Positions 31,701-43,124 of a stretch of DNA of 64,000 bases are shown here, in pieces. This stretch comes from Ananas comosus. Lineage: Eukaryota; Streptophyta; Magnoliopsida; Poales; Bromeliaceae. The notes under the pieces were generated by a model. It worked only from the letters and a program-made list of their open reading frames with translations. It searched no databases and was not told the DNA's origin. How positions within the stretch are numbered: the first letter of the stretch is position 1; every line of letters begins with the position of its first letter. The DNA is taken from assembly GCF_001540865.1 (NCBI RefSeq), contig NC_033621.1, positions 20,558,064 to 20,622,063 on the forward strand, given 5' to 3'. A program made the translations under genes and the position numbers.

Positions 31701-34700
31701 TGAATCCTGAAGACGTACAGCTGGCCCCTCCACATTCACCACAATTTGCGGCACGTCTAGTTGGAGTTGTTCATAAACCTCATTCAGTAGTCTGATGTAA
31801 GAAACGTTAATAGTCGCCATATCTCCAATTGCAAAAAAGAAAAAAAAAAAAGAAAAAAGGGGAAGGGAAGAAAATATTTTTTTTTGGCAAAGTTTGTAGA
31901 GGGATTAGAGTAAATTAAGCTAGAATGGAAAAATAAAAAGTGAGAACACGAACAACAAGTTAAAAATATAATGCAACAAATTTAGTCTTATGTATTGAAT
32001 GTACAGACACCAGAGGGGGAAAGAAAGGTATGGAGTTAGAAAGAATAAATGAATTTGAAAAGAAGATCCAAAGTTTGCATGCACATGCACCCACCATATA
32101 TAACACGCACACGTAGATTTAAACATAAGTAAAGCATGTAAAATAGAGAGGATCAGACACACAATATACATAGATCCAAACGTAAGTAAAGCATTTAAAA
32201 ATAGAGAGGCTCAGACACACCACGATTAAGAAGTATTCCTACTATCATTTTTTTGTTCTTGCCGCAGGGAATCAAAAGAGAAGGGTTCGAATAAAAAAGA
32301 AACAAACATTAGTAAGCCGCAGTGAAACAGAAGAGATGTACATAAGAGGCTCAAATACAGTGCAAGTAAGTACCATTGGTACTCTCCCTTTTCTTTTCTG
32401 GCATCAGCTGAGCATAAGAGGTTTGCCACAGGGAACAGAAGAAATGGATTCCGAGTAGAAAAAAAAAAAACCAAATATAAGCAAAGTAAGCAGAAAATGT
32501 TATGTACAAAACATAAAAAAAAAGGCAAACAGTAAATAAAATAGCGAGGCTCAGATACACTGCAAGTAAGTACCAATTACTGCTTTCTTTCTTTTTTATT
32601 GTCATTAGCTGTACATAAGAGGGGGCCGTGAACTACAGCTAAAAAGACAGTGAATATAGAAATTGGACTGTAGATGGTTGCCTCTGGGAAGGCCATCCAA
32701 ATCTGAAAGATGTCCAATTTAATCCACTGAAAAAGGAGGATCAGTGATACAAAGAAGCAGGCAAGTAAAGAGAGAAAAGAAAAAGAAAGAAAAAATTTGT
32801 TTCTCTGTTAATTGCCTAAAAAAATATGATGGCAAAGTTGGCAACAAATCGAAATCATTATGAGGAAAAAAGTTTGCAAATAAGAAAACTGGGAAAATTT
32901 TGGACCGAAAGCTAAAATTGTAAACAGCAAAGAAAATCGAGGTTTGAAAGGAGAAAGAACCTGCCTAAGAAGTAGTGGAGAAGGAAGCCTAAAAAAAACA
33001 TAGGTCATCAAAAAAAAGATGTAAATAAACAGCGTTAACTAAAATAAGAATACTTTAAAGATTGTGATTCAAAGAAAAAAATCGAGAAGGAAAAAGTAAA
33101 GACGGGAGAAGTATGCAATTTGTTAAAGCAATCAAAGTAAAGGAGTGACCAGCAAGAATTGAGTTATAATAACAGTCCAAAGGGATAGAATAGTTGATCA
33201 CAAATAGAAACCGTAAATGTAAACAACCAATTAAAGGCAGGGGGGAAGCAAGAAAAAGCGTACAAAAGTAAGAGAAAAATGAAAAAAATACAAAAACAGA
33301 GCCTTAAATCCTAAAAAAACAGATATAGAAACAAAGCACATAAGATAGTTTGAACACACAGAAGCGTGGAAAAAAAAGCACATGTAAACTACAAATTAAA
33401 GTCCGAGATAAAAAACAGACAAAATTTAAGGGTAAGAATTGAGTTATAATGAAGGACGCTTCATATTTAGTGTAGGGCGTGTACACGCCCTACTTAATTT
33501 GACAGCACAACAAAGTCAGGTAGTAAGAGGAGGTAAGCTATCTTCACATATCGGCAGCAAGTAAATAAGTAAATGGCTTAGGCAGTATAAAAACCGGGCC
33601 AAAGGAGGGGGGGGCGTACCTAGCACAGTACGCAGGTAATAATAGAGGTGGATATATATGTGCCTAAAATTATGAGATCAGTTAGCATTGTAGATTTAGG
33701 TAGTAGATGTGAAAATATCTGCTGCTACAATTACATTTCACCTTGTAATGTATTCACCTTACAACAACAGAGGTGGAGAATATAGGTGCCCAAATCTTCG
33801 GGATATGTTAGTACTATATGTTCTGTTGCAAATATATTCTACCTTATAATGCAGAAAAAGGACAGTTCAGATCTTTCTACAGAAGAATGCTATTTATAGA
33901 CTGTATCGGATACAACAAGTACAGAGAAGAGGAGGAAAGGGGGATAACGTAGGGATAATATCACCAAATCTTGGCATATCTTTCCCCATTTACTTCCTTT
34001 TTTGGCCTTGGTTAAAATTAGGGGCAAAAAAGACATGCACAGGGGCCAAGTAGATCTAGGTTTAGAAGCCACCACAGTGTTGGATTTCATCACAAACCGC
34101 ACATCATAGGATCAACCCCATTAGCAGTAGAGAATAGTATATCCAGAGATTAGAAAGGTGAAGCAGAGAGAGGGCTCACCTATAGGCTCAATAGGTATAG
34201 GGGTAGAGTCATCAGCAGAAGAGAGCTCACCTGTAAGCTCCGAAGAAGAGAAAGGCGAAGCTGTAGGCTCAATAGGTTTAGGGTAGAGCCATCAGCAGAA
34301 GAGACCTCACCTGTAAGGCTCCTAGGTATAGGCGTAGACCCCATGAGAGTTGGTCCAACCCGATGCTAGCTAATCGGAGTAGAGAGAGAAAGTGAATGAG
34401 ATGAGAGGTGAGAGGAGGGTAGGAGAGAGAAGCCCAGGCCGAGCCGCCAAGGAGAGAAGAGAGAGAAATCGTGGGAGTGAGGAGAGGGGCGGGCGCGAAT
34501 GGTAGAGAGAGAGCGCGAGAGACAGGCAGCGAGAGAGAGAACGCAAGAGATTGAGAGAGAGCGACGAGGACAGAGAGCGTCGGGTAAAGAAAGTGACGGG
34601 TAGAGAGAGAAAGAGAGCAAAGGGTAGAGAGAGAAAGGGAGAGAGAGGGGGGGAGATAGAGATGGGTTGAGGGAGAGAGAGTGGAGAGGGGGGTTTACAG

Positions 34701-34960
34701 CTTTTTTTTTTTTCTTTTTTTTTCTTCAGCCCACCTCTTGAAACTTTGTTTTTTTGTTCCCGAGCCCCACCTCTTTAAACGCGTGATACGTGGATTCGGC
34801 TTTCCTCCTCACACCACGTGGCTTTCTTATACTGTCAAATTAAATAGTTTTAGATTACTTTTACATTAATTATTTTTAATATAAAATTAATTTTTATTAT
34901 ACCATATTTTTAGTAGTCCAACAAGATTTTAAACCAAACAAAAAGAATTTATTTAAAAAA
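31701..34960. other. Purine-rich spacer, no supported gene
   Basis: The region is mostly A/G-rich with scattered minus-strand frames encoding hydrophobic peptides (for example 31920-32171 and 32226-32576) that lack start context, splice-site partners or a recognised family. Two diverged units of about 200 bp (near 32261 and 32425) repeat 'ccrcagggaa' and 'gaggctcarataca.tgcaagtaagtacc'. Positions 34370-34690 are nearly pure purine on the plus strand, so pyrimidine on the minus strand, like a CT-rich leader of a leftward transcript, which I could not support further. Confidence 0.4.
34165..34340. repeat. Short imperfect tandem repeats
   Basis: Units containing 'ctcacctgtaagctc', 'taggctcaataggt' and 'agagtcatcagcagaagag' recur two to three times with substitutions. 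No function was recognised. Confidence 0.6.
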
Positions 34961-34964
34961 AAAA

Positions 34965-35100
34965 CCAACCGAACCGACCAAATTATTGCGGTTCGGTTCG
35001 GTTCGGTTCGATTCCGCGCTTCTAATTCGGTTCGATTCACACTTCTAAATTGGTTCGGTTCGGTTGAGGTGAAAAAAAAGTAAAAAACAAACCGAACCGG
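34965..35100. repeat. GGTTC/GAACC repeat cluster upstream of SRP72
   Basis: 'aaccgaaccg' at 34967-34978 and 35089-35098 faces 'ggttcggttcggttcggttc' at 34991-35066, so the segment can fold back on itself. It resembles the CGGTTCGGTT-rich ends of plant hAT-type MITEs, but target duplications were not located. It abuts the SRP72 leader. Confidence 0.5.
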
Positions 35101-35212
35101 TTGATCCTCACCGTACTCCCATTTCCAATCGTCTCTCTTCTTCTTACCCTAAAAACTCCCCTTTCGTTCTCTCTCTCTCTCTCTCTCTTCCGAAGCTTAC
35201 GAAGCGCCTCCC

Positions 35213-35375
35213 ATGGCGCCCAAGCCCAAGCCGACGCAAGCGAAACCCTCGCCTCCTCCCTCCGGCGGCGCCTCCTTCTCCGCCTCCGCCGTACCCCTCG
35301 AGGATCTCTTCTCCGCGCTCCATCGCCATGCCCAGAGCTTGGAGTTCGACCAAGCCGCCAAAGTCGCCGACCAAG

Positions 35376-35425
<50 letters not shown>

Positions 35426-38400
35426 CCCTTTTTTGAGCCCTCTTACGTGGATCTCTCAGTGCTGGCGATTGCTCCGGGAGACGAGGACGCCGTGCGGTGC
35501 AAGGTGGTGGCGCTGATCAAGTCCGACGCGATCGACAAGGCTCTCGCCGCGATCGCAGATGCCGGGCGCCTCCCGATCGATCTCAGGTTCTATAAGGTAA
35601 TGTTTCCCCTTAATCGATTGATCCGTCGGAGAGATCTATTTGTAGCGCGTCGGATAGATCGATGAATCCAGTTTCGTGAAAGAAAGAAAGAAAGAAATAA
35701 AGAAAGAAAGGAGAATAATCTGATAAGCGATCTGCATTAAAATTGAAAAAAAAGCATTTTTGAGCCATTTCTGAAGTGGATTGAAGTATTTATCTGTGAG
35801 AACATGTTGGAAATCTTGGATGTGTGGAGTTGTGAATAAATAATTTGGTTACAGTTTGGTGGAGATTTGCATTAGGTTATTTTGGTTGGGTTTCTGCAAA
35901 TTTCTTTTTGTGCTGTGGAAAGTTCCAGCCAGTATGTCATCTTTGATGGGACCAAAAAATTGGACATTTAGACGTTGCACCAATCATCGAACTTCTTTGG
36001 TTCATGTCAATGTAAACACAAATATATTACATAATTGAGTAGGCAAGTCGACAGTTCATAATTGAATCCATTAGAAGGGGCTTGTACTCGAGTTTCATTG
36101 ATGCAAGTTTCCGTAGATTTATTCTCTAAGTGATTTTAGCTATTCTGCTTTGAGTGGTTTAGGTGGTTCCAAATGTTTGGCTTGTATGATGTTTTACCAA
36201 GTTGCAGCTAGCTTAACCACAAACTTCAGCATCCATCATTATGAAAGTTCATGACAAAATAGTTGAAATTCTGTTAACTAAGTTTGGACAAAGTTTTTAG
36301 GAAGACCAATGACGAGTCATCTAAGTTTCTCTATGTAGACAAGAAAGTACAAATATCATGATTGTGAGCGTATTTTTTGGAATTTTATGAATAAGGTTGG
36401 TTTGAAAATCATCAATGTCATTACTGAGCACAAAGATGGTAAGAGCTGGATTTTTTTAGCATCAAGAGCCAACAAAATAAATGATGGCTGTTGTTGGATG
36501 CACAAGTAATGGATTTCCTATACTTGTGATATTTTACATGTAGACCTTTTATGTGAGATTCTCTTATCCTATATTAGATCTGCATATGGGTGTGTATATT
36601 TCTTTTTACTACCAATTGTGTTTACCAGCCTATTAGCCAAGCCGTCTCTTACTTTCATCCAAGGATTAAAGTGCTCATCGGCACGAGTCATATCCATCGT
36701 GCCGTATCATGCTAGCAAGATATTGGCATGATACGGCTCCCGTGCCGATGGCACAACTCAAAACCCTCTATTCTTGAAATTAGTAAGTAATTTTCTCAAT
36801 AAAGTTCAAAAGATTTTATAACAATACATAATAAATAATTGGCATATTTTGCTGCTAAAGAAAATAAATATTTCATGCCATTACGTGTCGGCACACATAT
36901 AACTTTTGTGACCGACACGCATCGACACGGTCTGGCACACACCGAGCCGTACTGCGCCGGCAAGCTTCCGGCACGACCCCGTGCCACGGCACTTAAATCC
37001 TCGCTTTCATCTATCAGTATGATAGTTTCAAAATTCTATCATCTTCTAATCTCTTCTTCCCTATATTCAGGCCTATTGCTTGTATAGGCAAAACAAATTG
37101 CAAGAAGCACTGGATTCTTTAGATGGCCAAGAAAGGGACTCTGTGGTTCTTCAGTTGGAGTCTCAGATTCTTTATCGATTGGGAAGAATGGTTGCTTGCA
37201 CGGAAAGTTATGAGAAGCTTCAGAGATTGAAGATTGATTCCGTAGATTTAAAGACGAATATCATTGCTGCAATGATTGCTGCTGGAAGGGCTTCTGAAGT
37301 CGAAAGAACCATGGATGCACTCAAAGTGAAATCTTCTAGCAGCTTTGAGCTTGCATACAACACTGCATGTTCCTTGATTGAAAAGAAAAAATATGCAGAA
37401 GCTGAACAACAATTACTCTCTGCTCGAAGGTGAGAATAAATGATAGTCCTTTTCATTAATTTGGTAGAACTTGGAAGTTTTTTTTTTTTTAATATAGTAG
37501 CTCCTTTGTTGTACTTTCAAGTTTGCTTGATAAATTTCATTTAATAATTATGCATATTTTAGTAGTATGTGAAACTATATGGAGAAGTTTAAGTTGAACA
37601 TTTAATGAAGAGATAACTGTTTTAAATAAGACTTACGTGGGTCAATATTTACAGGGAAGATTAATATATTGTCAGACAGAAAATTATATTATTAATAAGT
37701 AAAAGCTCATTCTCGTTTACCATGTTGCGGCTATATTTCAGCAGAAAATTTTGGTGAAACTAAACTCTAGTGCAAGTTTTTACATGTAATTGATTTATTA
37801 TTAATATATTATCCGATCATCAATCATGCCAAGTAAAAAAAGCTAGACTTCTGGATGTTCTTCTAGTTCACTGTTATAAAATTACAAAATTCTCCTGCCA
37901 GTTTTGGTAATTAGTTAGTAAAAAAAAAAATCAATTAAGTACCAACTTATTTTCTAAGTCTTCAGTCTAAAATAGGAATCTATTATGGCTAATGGTCCAA
38001 CCTAATTGTGACGTTTTTCAGAATTGGTCAGGAGATGCTTATGGAGGAGGATTACGCTGATGAAGAGATAGAAACTGAACTAGCTCCGATAAATGTACAG
38101 CTAGCTTATGTTCGACAGGTGAATAGTTTATTGTATTCAATCTTTTTGTACTATAATTAATTAGTGCTTGGCCTTTATTGTGATTTTTCTTGTTTGTCTT
38201 TCTTTTTCAGTTACTAGGACACACCCAAGAATCAGTTGAAGCTTATGTTGGTATTATTAATCGAAACATAGCAGACGCTTCATCACTAGCAGTGGCAACT
38301 AACAACCTTATTGCACTAAAGAGTACAAAAGATGTTTCAGATAGTCTGCGGAAGCTTGATCGGCTGATAGAAAAATCTGCTGGTTCGAAGCAATTTCAGC

Positions 38401-41400
38401 TTGCTCATGGCCTTGACTTTAAGTTATCTTTGAGGCAAAAAGAAGCTTTATATTCTAATCGTGTACTTCTGCTTCTTCAGGCAAATAGGATTGATCAGGT
38501 GCACAAAAATGCTTTCATTTTTTTTTACTCTCAATTCGTGATGCTATCACTTGCATGTTCTTTCTTCTAGCATGAACTTCAAGCACAAATCAACGATGAG
38601 AAATGTCAAATGCATTGGTGGATATTTTACAATCAGCTTCAACTTGCCACCCACATTGTACAAATTGGTGCAATAACTTGACCATAGCAAAAATCAAGTG
38701 AGAGATGGACATGCCGTGCATACTATAAAGCTAGCTAGCAGTGTACACTAAGTAATCTTGTTAATTGTAGGTGAGGGCTTATGCAACCCATGGATTTCTG
38801 AGATAGCCCCGAAGCTATCAGAAAAATCTATGGTAGGCAACATTGAATATAGAAATTAGAAACACTGTTATCTGGTACGAGTATAAATATTAAAAATACT
38901 ATTCTTTGGTACGAATATAAATATTAAAAACACTGTTGTTCTCTGGTAGGTTAAGCTTTTGGAGAAAGATAGTTATTTCATATAATTTAACATGGTATTT
39001 AAGCAGGTCTTGAGTTCGAGTTTTACTAGCTCTTAGTATAATTAATTTTCTCCCATTTAATTTATGTCCACGTCTTGGGTCTATTGAAATATCTCAAGCC
39101 CAGACGTGGGGGGAAGTATTGAATATATAAATTAGAAACACCGTTCTAGGACACCAATATAAATATTAAAATCTCTATTTTCTAATAGCTTAAACTTTTA
39201 GAGAAGAACTATTGTTTCATATAATTTAATAGGGAGAAAGATCACAACTATCATTGAGAGCTTCTCTATCTCTGAGGAAAACTTAGCTATGGTGCAAGTC
39301 CACTCCCATCTGATGACTAAAATGTGAACCAGTCAAAATCGTGCATATCACAAGTTCTTTTGCATACTTACTGCATTTGTGCATTCTCTTGGGAGTTTAG
39401 TAAATCATAAAGATGCAACAAGTGTTGAAACATCTATTACAAACATCTCCTCGATATAGGTTCTTCATAGATCGACTGGTTGGCTAATTTCTTGATCAAA
39501 TAATAATGTGTAATTTCAACTCAAAATTTGTTGCTATTAGTCTGTAATCACGGTCAGCCAATCTATGTGGAGACCGAGTTCCTAAATTAACCTTTCTTTC
39601 TTTGCTGATTCTTGTCTTTTGAATGTTTTGAAATGCAGTGTTTTGCTTTTCAAAGACTAAATCTATATAGTGATGCTCCACTTTTTATCTTAAAAGGTTT
39701 ACGTAGATTGTATGACTCTAAAGAGGACTAAAATGCATCTCTTCCCCTTGAGGGGGGTCATCTGATAGAGGTGACTCAATCTTAATATGAAGATAATGAA
39801 GCTGACAAATACAAAGCTTTCACTTACCAATAATGGTGATGTAATTTTTTAGTACAGATAGATGTATCTAATAACAAGATTTCACTACGGCCTTTTATGC
39901 GTGCTTACCTTCCAAAAATTAGGAAAGCTAAGAGACTCAAATTATGCATTTGCCTTGTCAAACAGTTTATTTGAGTCTGGATAAAACTTATTTTCTACAT
40001 AGGTAAATCTGCTGGCATTCCTGTTTGTTTAGATTCCTTTATGTGACTTTTCCTTTTAAAATAATTCAGGCTATGTATGTCGAATTTTGGAGATATCTTT
40101 TGATTTGATAATGGTTTTCGAGGCACGGTGGACTAGGCTCAAGGGAAAGATCGCCTTTTTTAGTAAGAACATAGTCATTGAGAAAGAGTGTGAGTTGCAA
40201 CCAGGATAAATGATTACTTCTACACATAACCTTCTTCCTATATTTGTTTTTGGATATTCTATTTTTTGTTCTTGTTTGCTTATCAAAAGCAGCTTTTATT
40301 TGGCACGTTCATTCTCACAAAATTTGTCCAGCAAGCAAACAATACTTCTCCCATTCAGGCCAGCAAGTTTTCATTTCCCATTTCAGATGAGTGAAGTTTC
40401 TGATTCTTGTATTATATTCTTATTACTTATATTACATCACAACTCACAAGCATATTCCATGCTATCTGATTTACATGGACCAAAATTTTGTTTTGCGTGG
40501 AACAAAGTAAAAGAGGGTAAAAGAAGTGATATCATGGTAACACTCAAAAGTAGTTGCTATTGTTGTTTGAGTAACATTCAGCTGAGTCATAACCTTTTCC
40601 TTTATGATGGAGCAAATTGTCATATTTAATTGCCATAAATTTGTTGCTAGTTAGTAGTCCTTTTCATAAATTTTCTGTATGAAAATTTTGCAGGCTGAGG
40701 AGCTGGTCTCAGCACTTCCAGAGATGTTCCCAGATAGTGTAGCCCCCGCTCTTCTTCAAGCCGCGGTCTTTGTAAGAGAAAAAAAGATACCAAAAGCCGA
40801 AGAAATCCTTACCCAGTTTGCGGAAAAACACCCCGAGAAGTCTAAGCCAGCCCTTCTTGCTCTAGCTCAAATAGCTGCTGCCGCCAACCATTTTCAAATT
40901 TCTGCAGATTCGTTGTCCAAGGTACCTGATATCCAACACACACCCGCTACCATTGCTACCCTTGTAACCCTAAAAGAGCGGTCAGGTGACATTGATGGCG
41001 CCCTGGCCGTGCTTGACTCCGCAATCCAATGGTGGAAGAATGCCATGGCAGAAGATAGCAAGCTTGATCTCATTATGCAAGAAACTGCTTCTTTTAAGCT
41101 CAACCATGGGCGTGAACAAGAAGCCGCTCAACTGTATGAAGAACTTGTGAAAAACCACCAAAGTGTTGAGGCTTTGGTGGGGTTAATAAGCACTGCAGCT
41201 CGAACCAATATTGAGAAAGCAGAGCACTACGAGAAGCAGCTACGGCCGTTGGCAGGTCTAAAAGGGATAAATGCAGAGAGCCTCGAGAAAACAGGGGGGG
41301 CGAAGTACACTGAAGGGGGGGCTGGACCCCATTTGGCGAAGGCTGAAGTTACGGAGGAAGTGAAGAAGATGAAGGCGAAGAAGAGGAAGCGGAAGCCAAA

Positions 41401-41716
41401 GTACCCGAAGGGCTTCGACCCTGCGAACCCAGGCCCGCCGCCGGATCCCGAGAGGTGGCTACCCAAGAGAGAGAGGTCAAGCTACCGGCCAAAGAGGAAG
41501 GATAAGAGAGCGCAGTTGAGGGGATCTCAAGGAGCAGTGGCGGGTAAAAAGCATGACATAACTGCTGCAGCAAGCAGCGGTAGCTTCTCAGGAGGTGCTT
41601 CCGCTTCAAAACCGGCACAAGATAGTGCCGGTTCTACGAAAGGCGCGTCGCAGAATGTGGCTAGCTCTGAGCAGCCCAAGGCCTCCAGGAAGTCAAAGAA
41701 GAAATCGCGATCTTAA
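35213..41716 (+). CDS. SRP72: Signal recognition particle subunit SRP72
   Basis: Exons are 35213-35375, 35460-35596, 37071-37429, 38022-38118, 38211-38498 and 40694-41716, all joined in frame with GT-AG introns, giving 688 residues. Residues about 25-560 are tetratricopeptide-like helices (AYCLYRQNKLQEALDSLDGQ, SFELAYNTACSLIEKKKYAEAEQQL, QLAYVRQLLGHTQESVEAYVGIINRN); in known SRP72 this part binds SRP68. Residues about 574-622 are the basic SRP72 RNA-binding domain (KKRKRKPKYPKGFDP, then PPPDPERWLPKRERSSYRPK), which contacts 7SL RNA. The tail is Ser/Lys-rich. The protein is a cytosolic part of the particle that targets nascent secretory proteins to the ER. The length fits plant SRP72. The start is the ATG after a (CT)n leader. 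It converges with PARG about 1.4 kb downstream. Confidence 0.92.
35382..35422 (+). repeat. (CT)n microsatellite in SRP72 intron 1
   Basis: About 20 CT units occupy half of the 84-bp intron and form its pyrimidine tract. The intron contains no stop in the SRP72 frame. Confidence 0.9.
36660..37003. mobile_element. hAT-type non-autonomous element in SRP72 intron 2
   Basis: The element is 344 bp, flanked by the perfect 8-bp duplication CTTTCATC (36652-36659 and 37004-37011). The left end CAAGGATTAAAGTGC and the inverted right end CGAGGATTTAAGTGCCG are TIRs. The interior is made of 'gtgccg', 'cggcac' and 'catgatacggc' words, many self-complementary. The right end matches the element at 49417-50668. 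An 8-bp duplication and CA-GG termini suit the hAT superfamily. Confidence 0.85.
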
Positions 41717-43124
41717 GGGTTGCAATAAACAAGCTGCTTCTCATAGATTTCTTTTTTTTAAAAAAAATTTATTAAGACATTTTGTATTTGTGAGGGCTGA
41801 GGATCAACTCTTTTTTGCTTTTGCAGAGCGGAACCAAGTTATTTATAGTCTTTTGAGGCATAATATGGTGTACCATGCGGTTAGCTTCGTTTTGCATCTC
41901 GATGTCTGTACAATTGTTGATTTGAAGCATTGGAAAAAGAGGGGGGATTTTGGAGACATTTGAGAAATTTTTGTTATCAATTTGCCGCTGAATTTTCCAA
42001 AATTCTTGCTTATAAGTATGCTTTCAGTGGATTGCATCTCTCCATTTACTTTTGGGTGCAGTGACTTTGTGCGATCTCCTTTCCTTTAGCTGCTTGAAAT
42101 GCCAGTTAATGGTGAAAAGACGGAATCAAATTATCAGATTTTGGCTGTTTGTCCCAACGAAAGTCATGGAACGGGTCTCAAAAACAGTTCAAATTTGAGA
42201 AGTTTCAAATAAACCCTTTAATTCACTATCTTATCTTGTGGTTTTATTTATCGTGCTTAAAGATGCCAGCACCCTCCGCCCTGGTTATAATCAACTCAAA
42301 AATATATCTGTACGCAAATCAAAGCCAAGACAACCTTCGTTTGTCATTTATAATCTATAGCTAAGCGAGCGATGGAAGGGCGATGGAAGGGCTTAACGAT
42401 ATAACAAGATTGGATCCGTGAGATAGTTAAACGTAGCTAATAAGACCATGGAATTCTACTAGACTAGATCAGTATTTGAATTACAATTACTCAGATGAAC
42501 GATGAGTTCAAATGGAAAAAATAATGAAAACTCAGCTGCACACTGGCAAATGACACAAAGGGTCAACTAAACAGATGAAATTTGCTGCATCCTATTTTAA
42601 CAAGAAAAATACTTCCTATACGCCCAAAAGTTAAGAGTCTATCTTAAACCTCCCATTCCAAGGGCCAAATTTTTTACAGTAATTACTCAAAAATCTCAAA
42701 AAAAGAAAAGGCAGGAATATTCTTAACGGCTTTCCCCAGCAGAAAAATGAGAGAGAGAGAGAGAGGTGCAAAAGTAGTCTCCATGAATCACATTATTCTC
42801 AAAATAACAAATAGCACATATTGACATTATAAAAGAGAAAGCATTGCTGTACATAATAATACACTGCAAACTGCAATATGCAGAACTTCTTTGTTATCGA
42901 ACAATAAAACAAAAAAGACAGAAAAAAACAAAGTAGCTTACAGCACACACTTTTTTGGAAGCTCCTTCCAACAGATTTGCATAATCCTCCTGCTTCGACA
43001 TCTTTGATTCCCATCTATAAGTAGTAGGAGAGAGCACGAATCTCTTTTTTCTTGATTGACACCAACAACCAATGCTAGGAAAAACATTATTTGTGTTATC
43101 TTCCAAGCATATGTAAAAATCAGG
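41717..43124. other. Convergent 3' region between SRP72 and PARG
   Basis: This holds the two 3' untranslated regions and spacer. An AATAAA lies only 8 bases after the SRP72 stop (41724-41729). A short (GA)n is at about 42749-42762. Nothing else was recognised; small open frames on both strands look incidental. Confidence 0.5.

Noticed and set aside
31920..32605. Hydrophobic minus-strand frames, possible membrane proteins
   Set aside because: Translation of T-rich complement; no start context, splice pattern or family.
34366..34620. Ser/Leu-rich frame on the minus strand
   Set aside because: It is translation of CT-type low-complexity sequence with no partner exon.
36660..37003. Open frame at 36839-37087 as an extra SRP72 exon
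   Set aside because: It overlaps the hAT-type element and lacks similarity to SRP72; exons 2 and 3 join without it.
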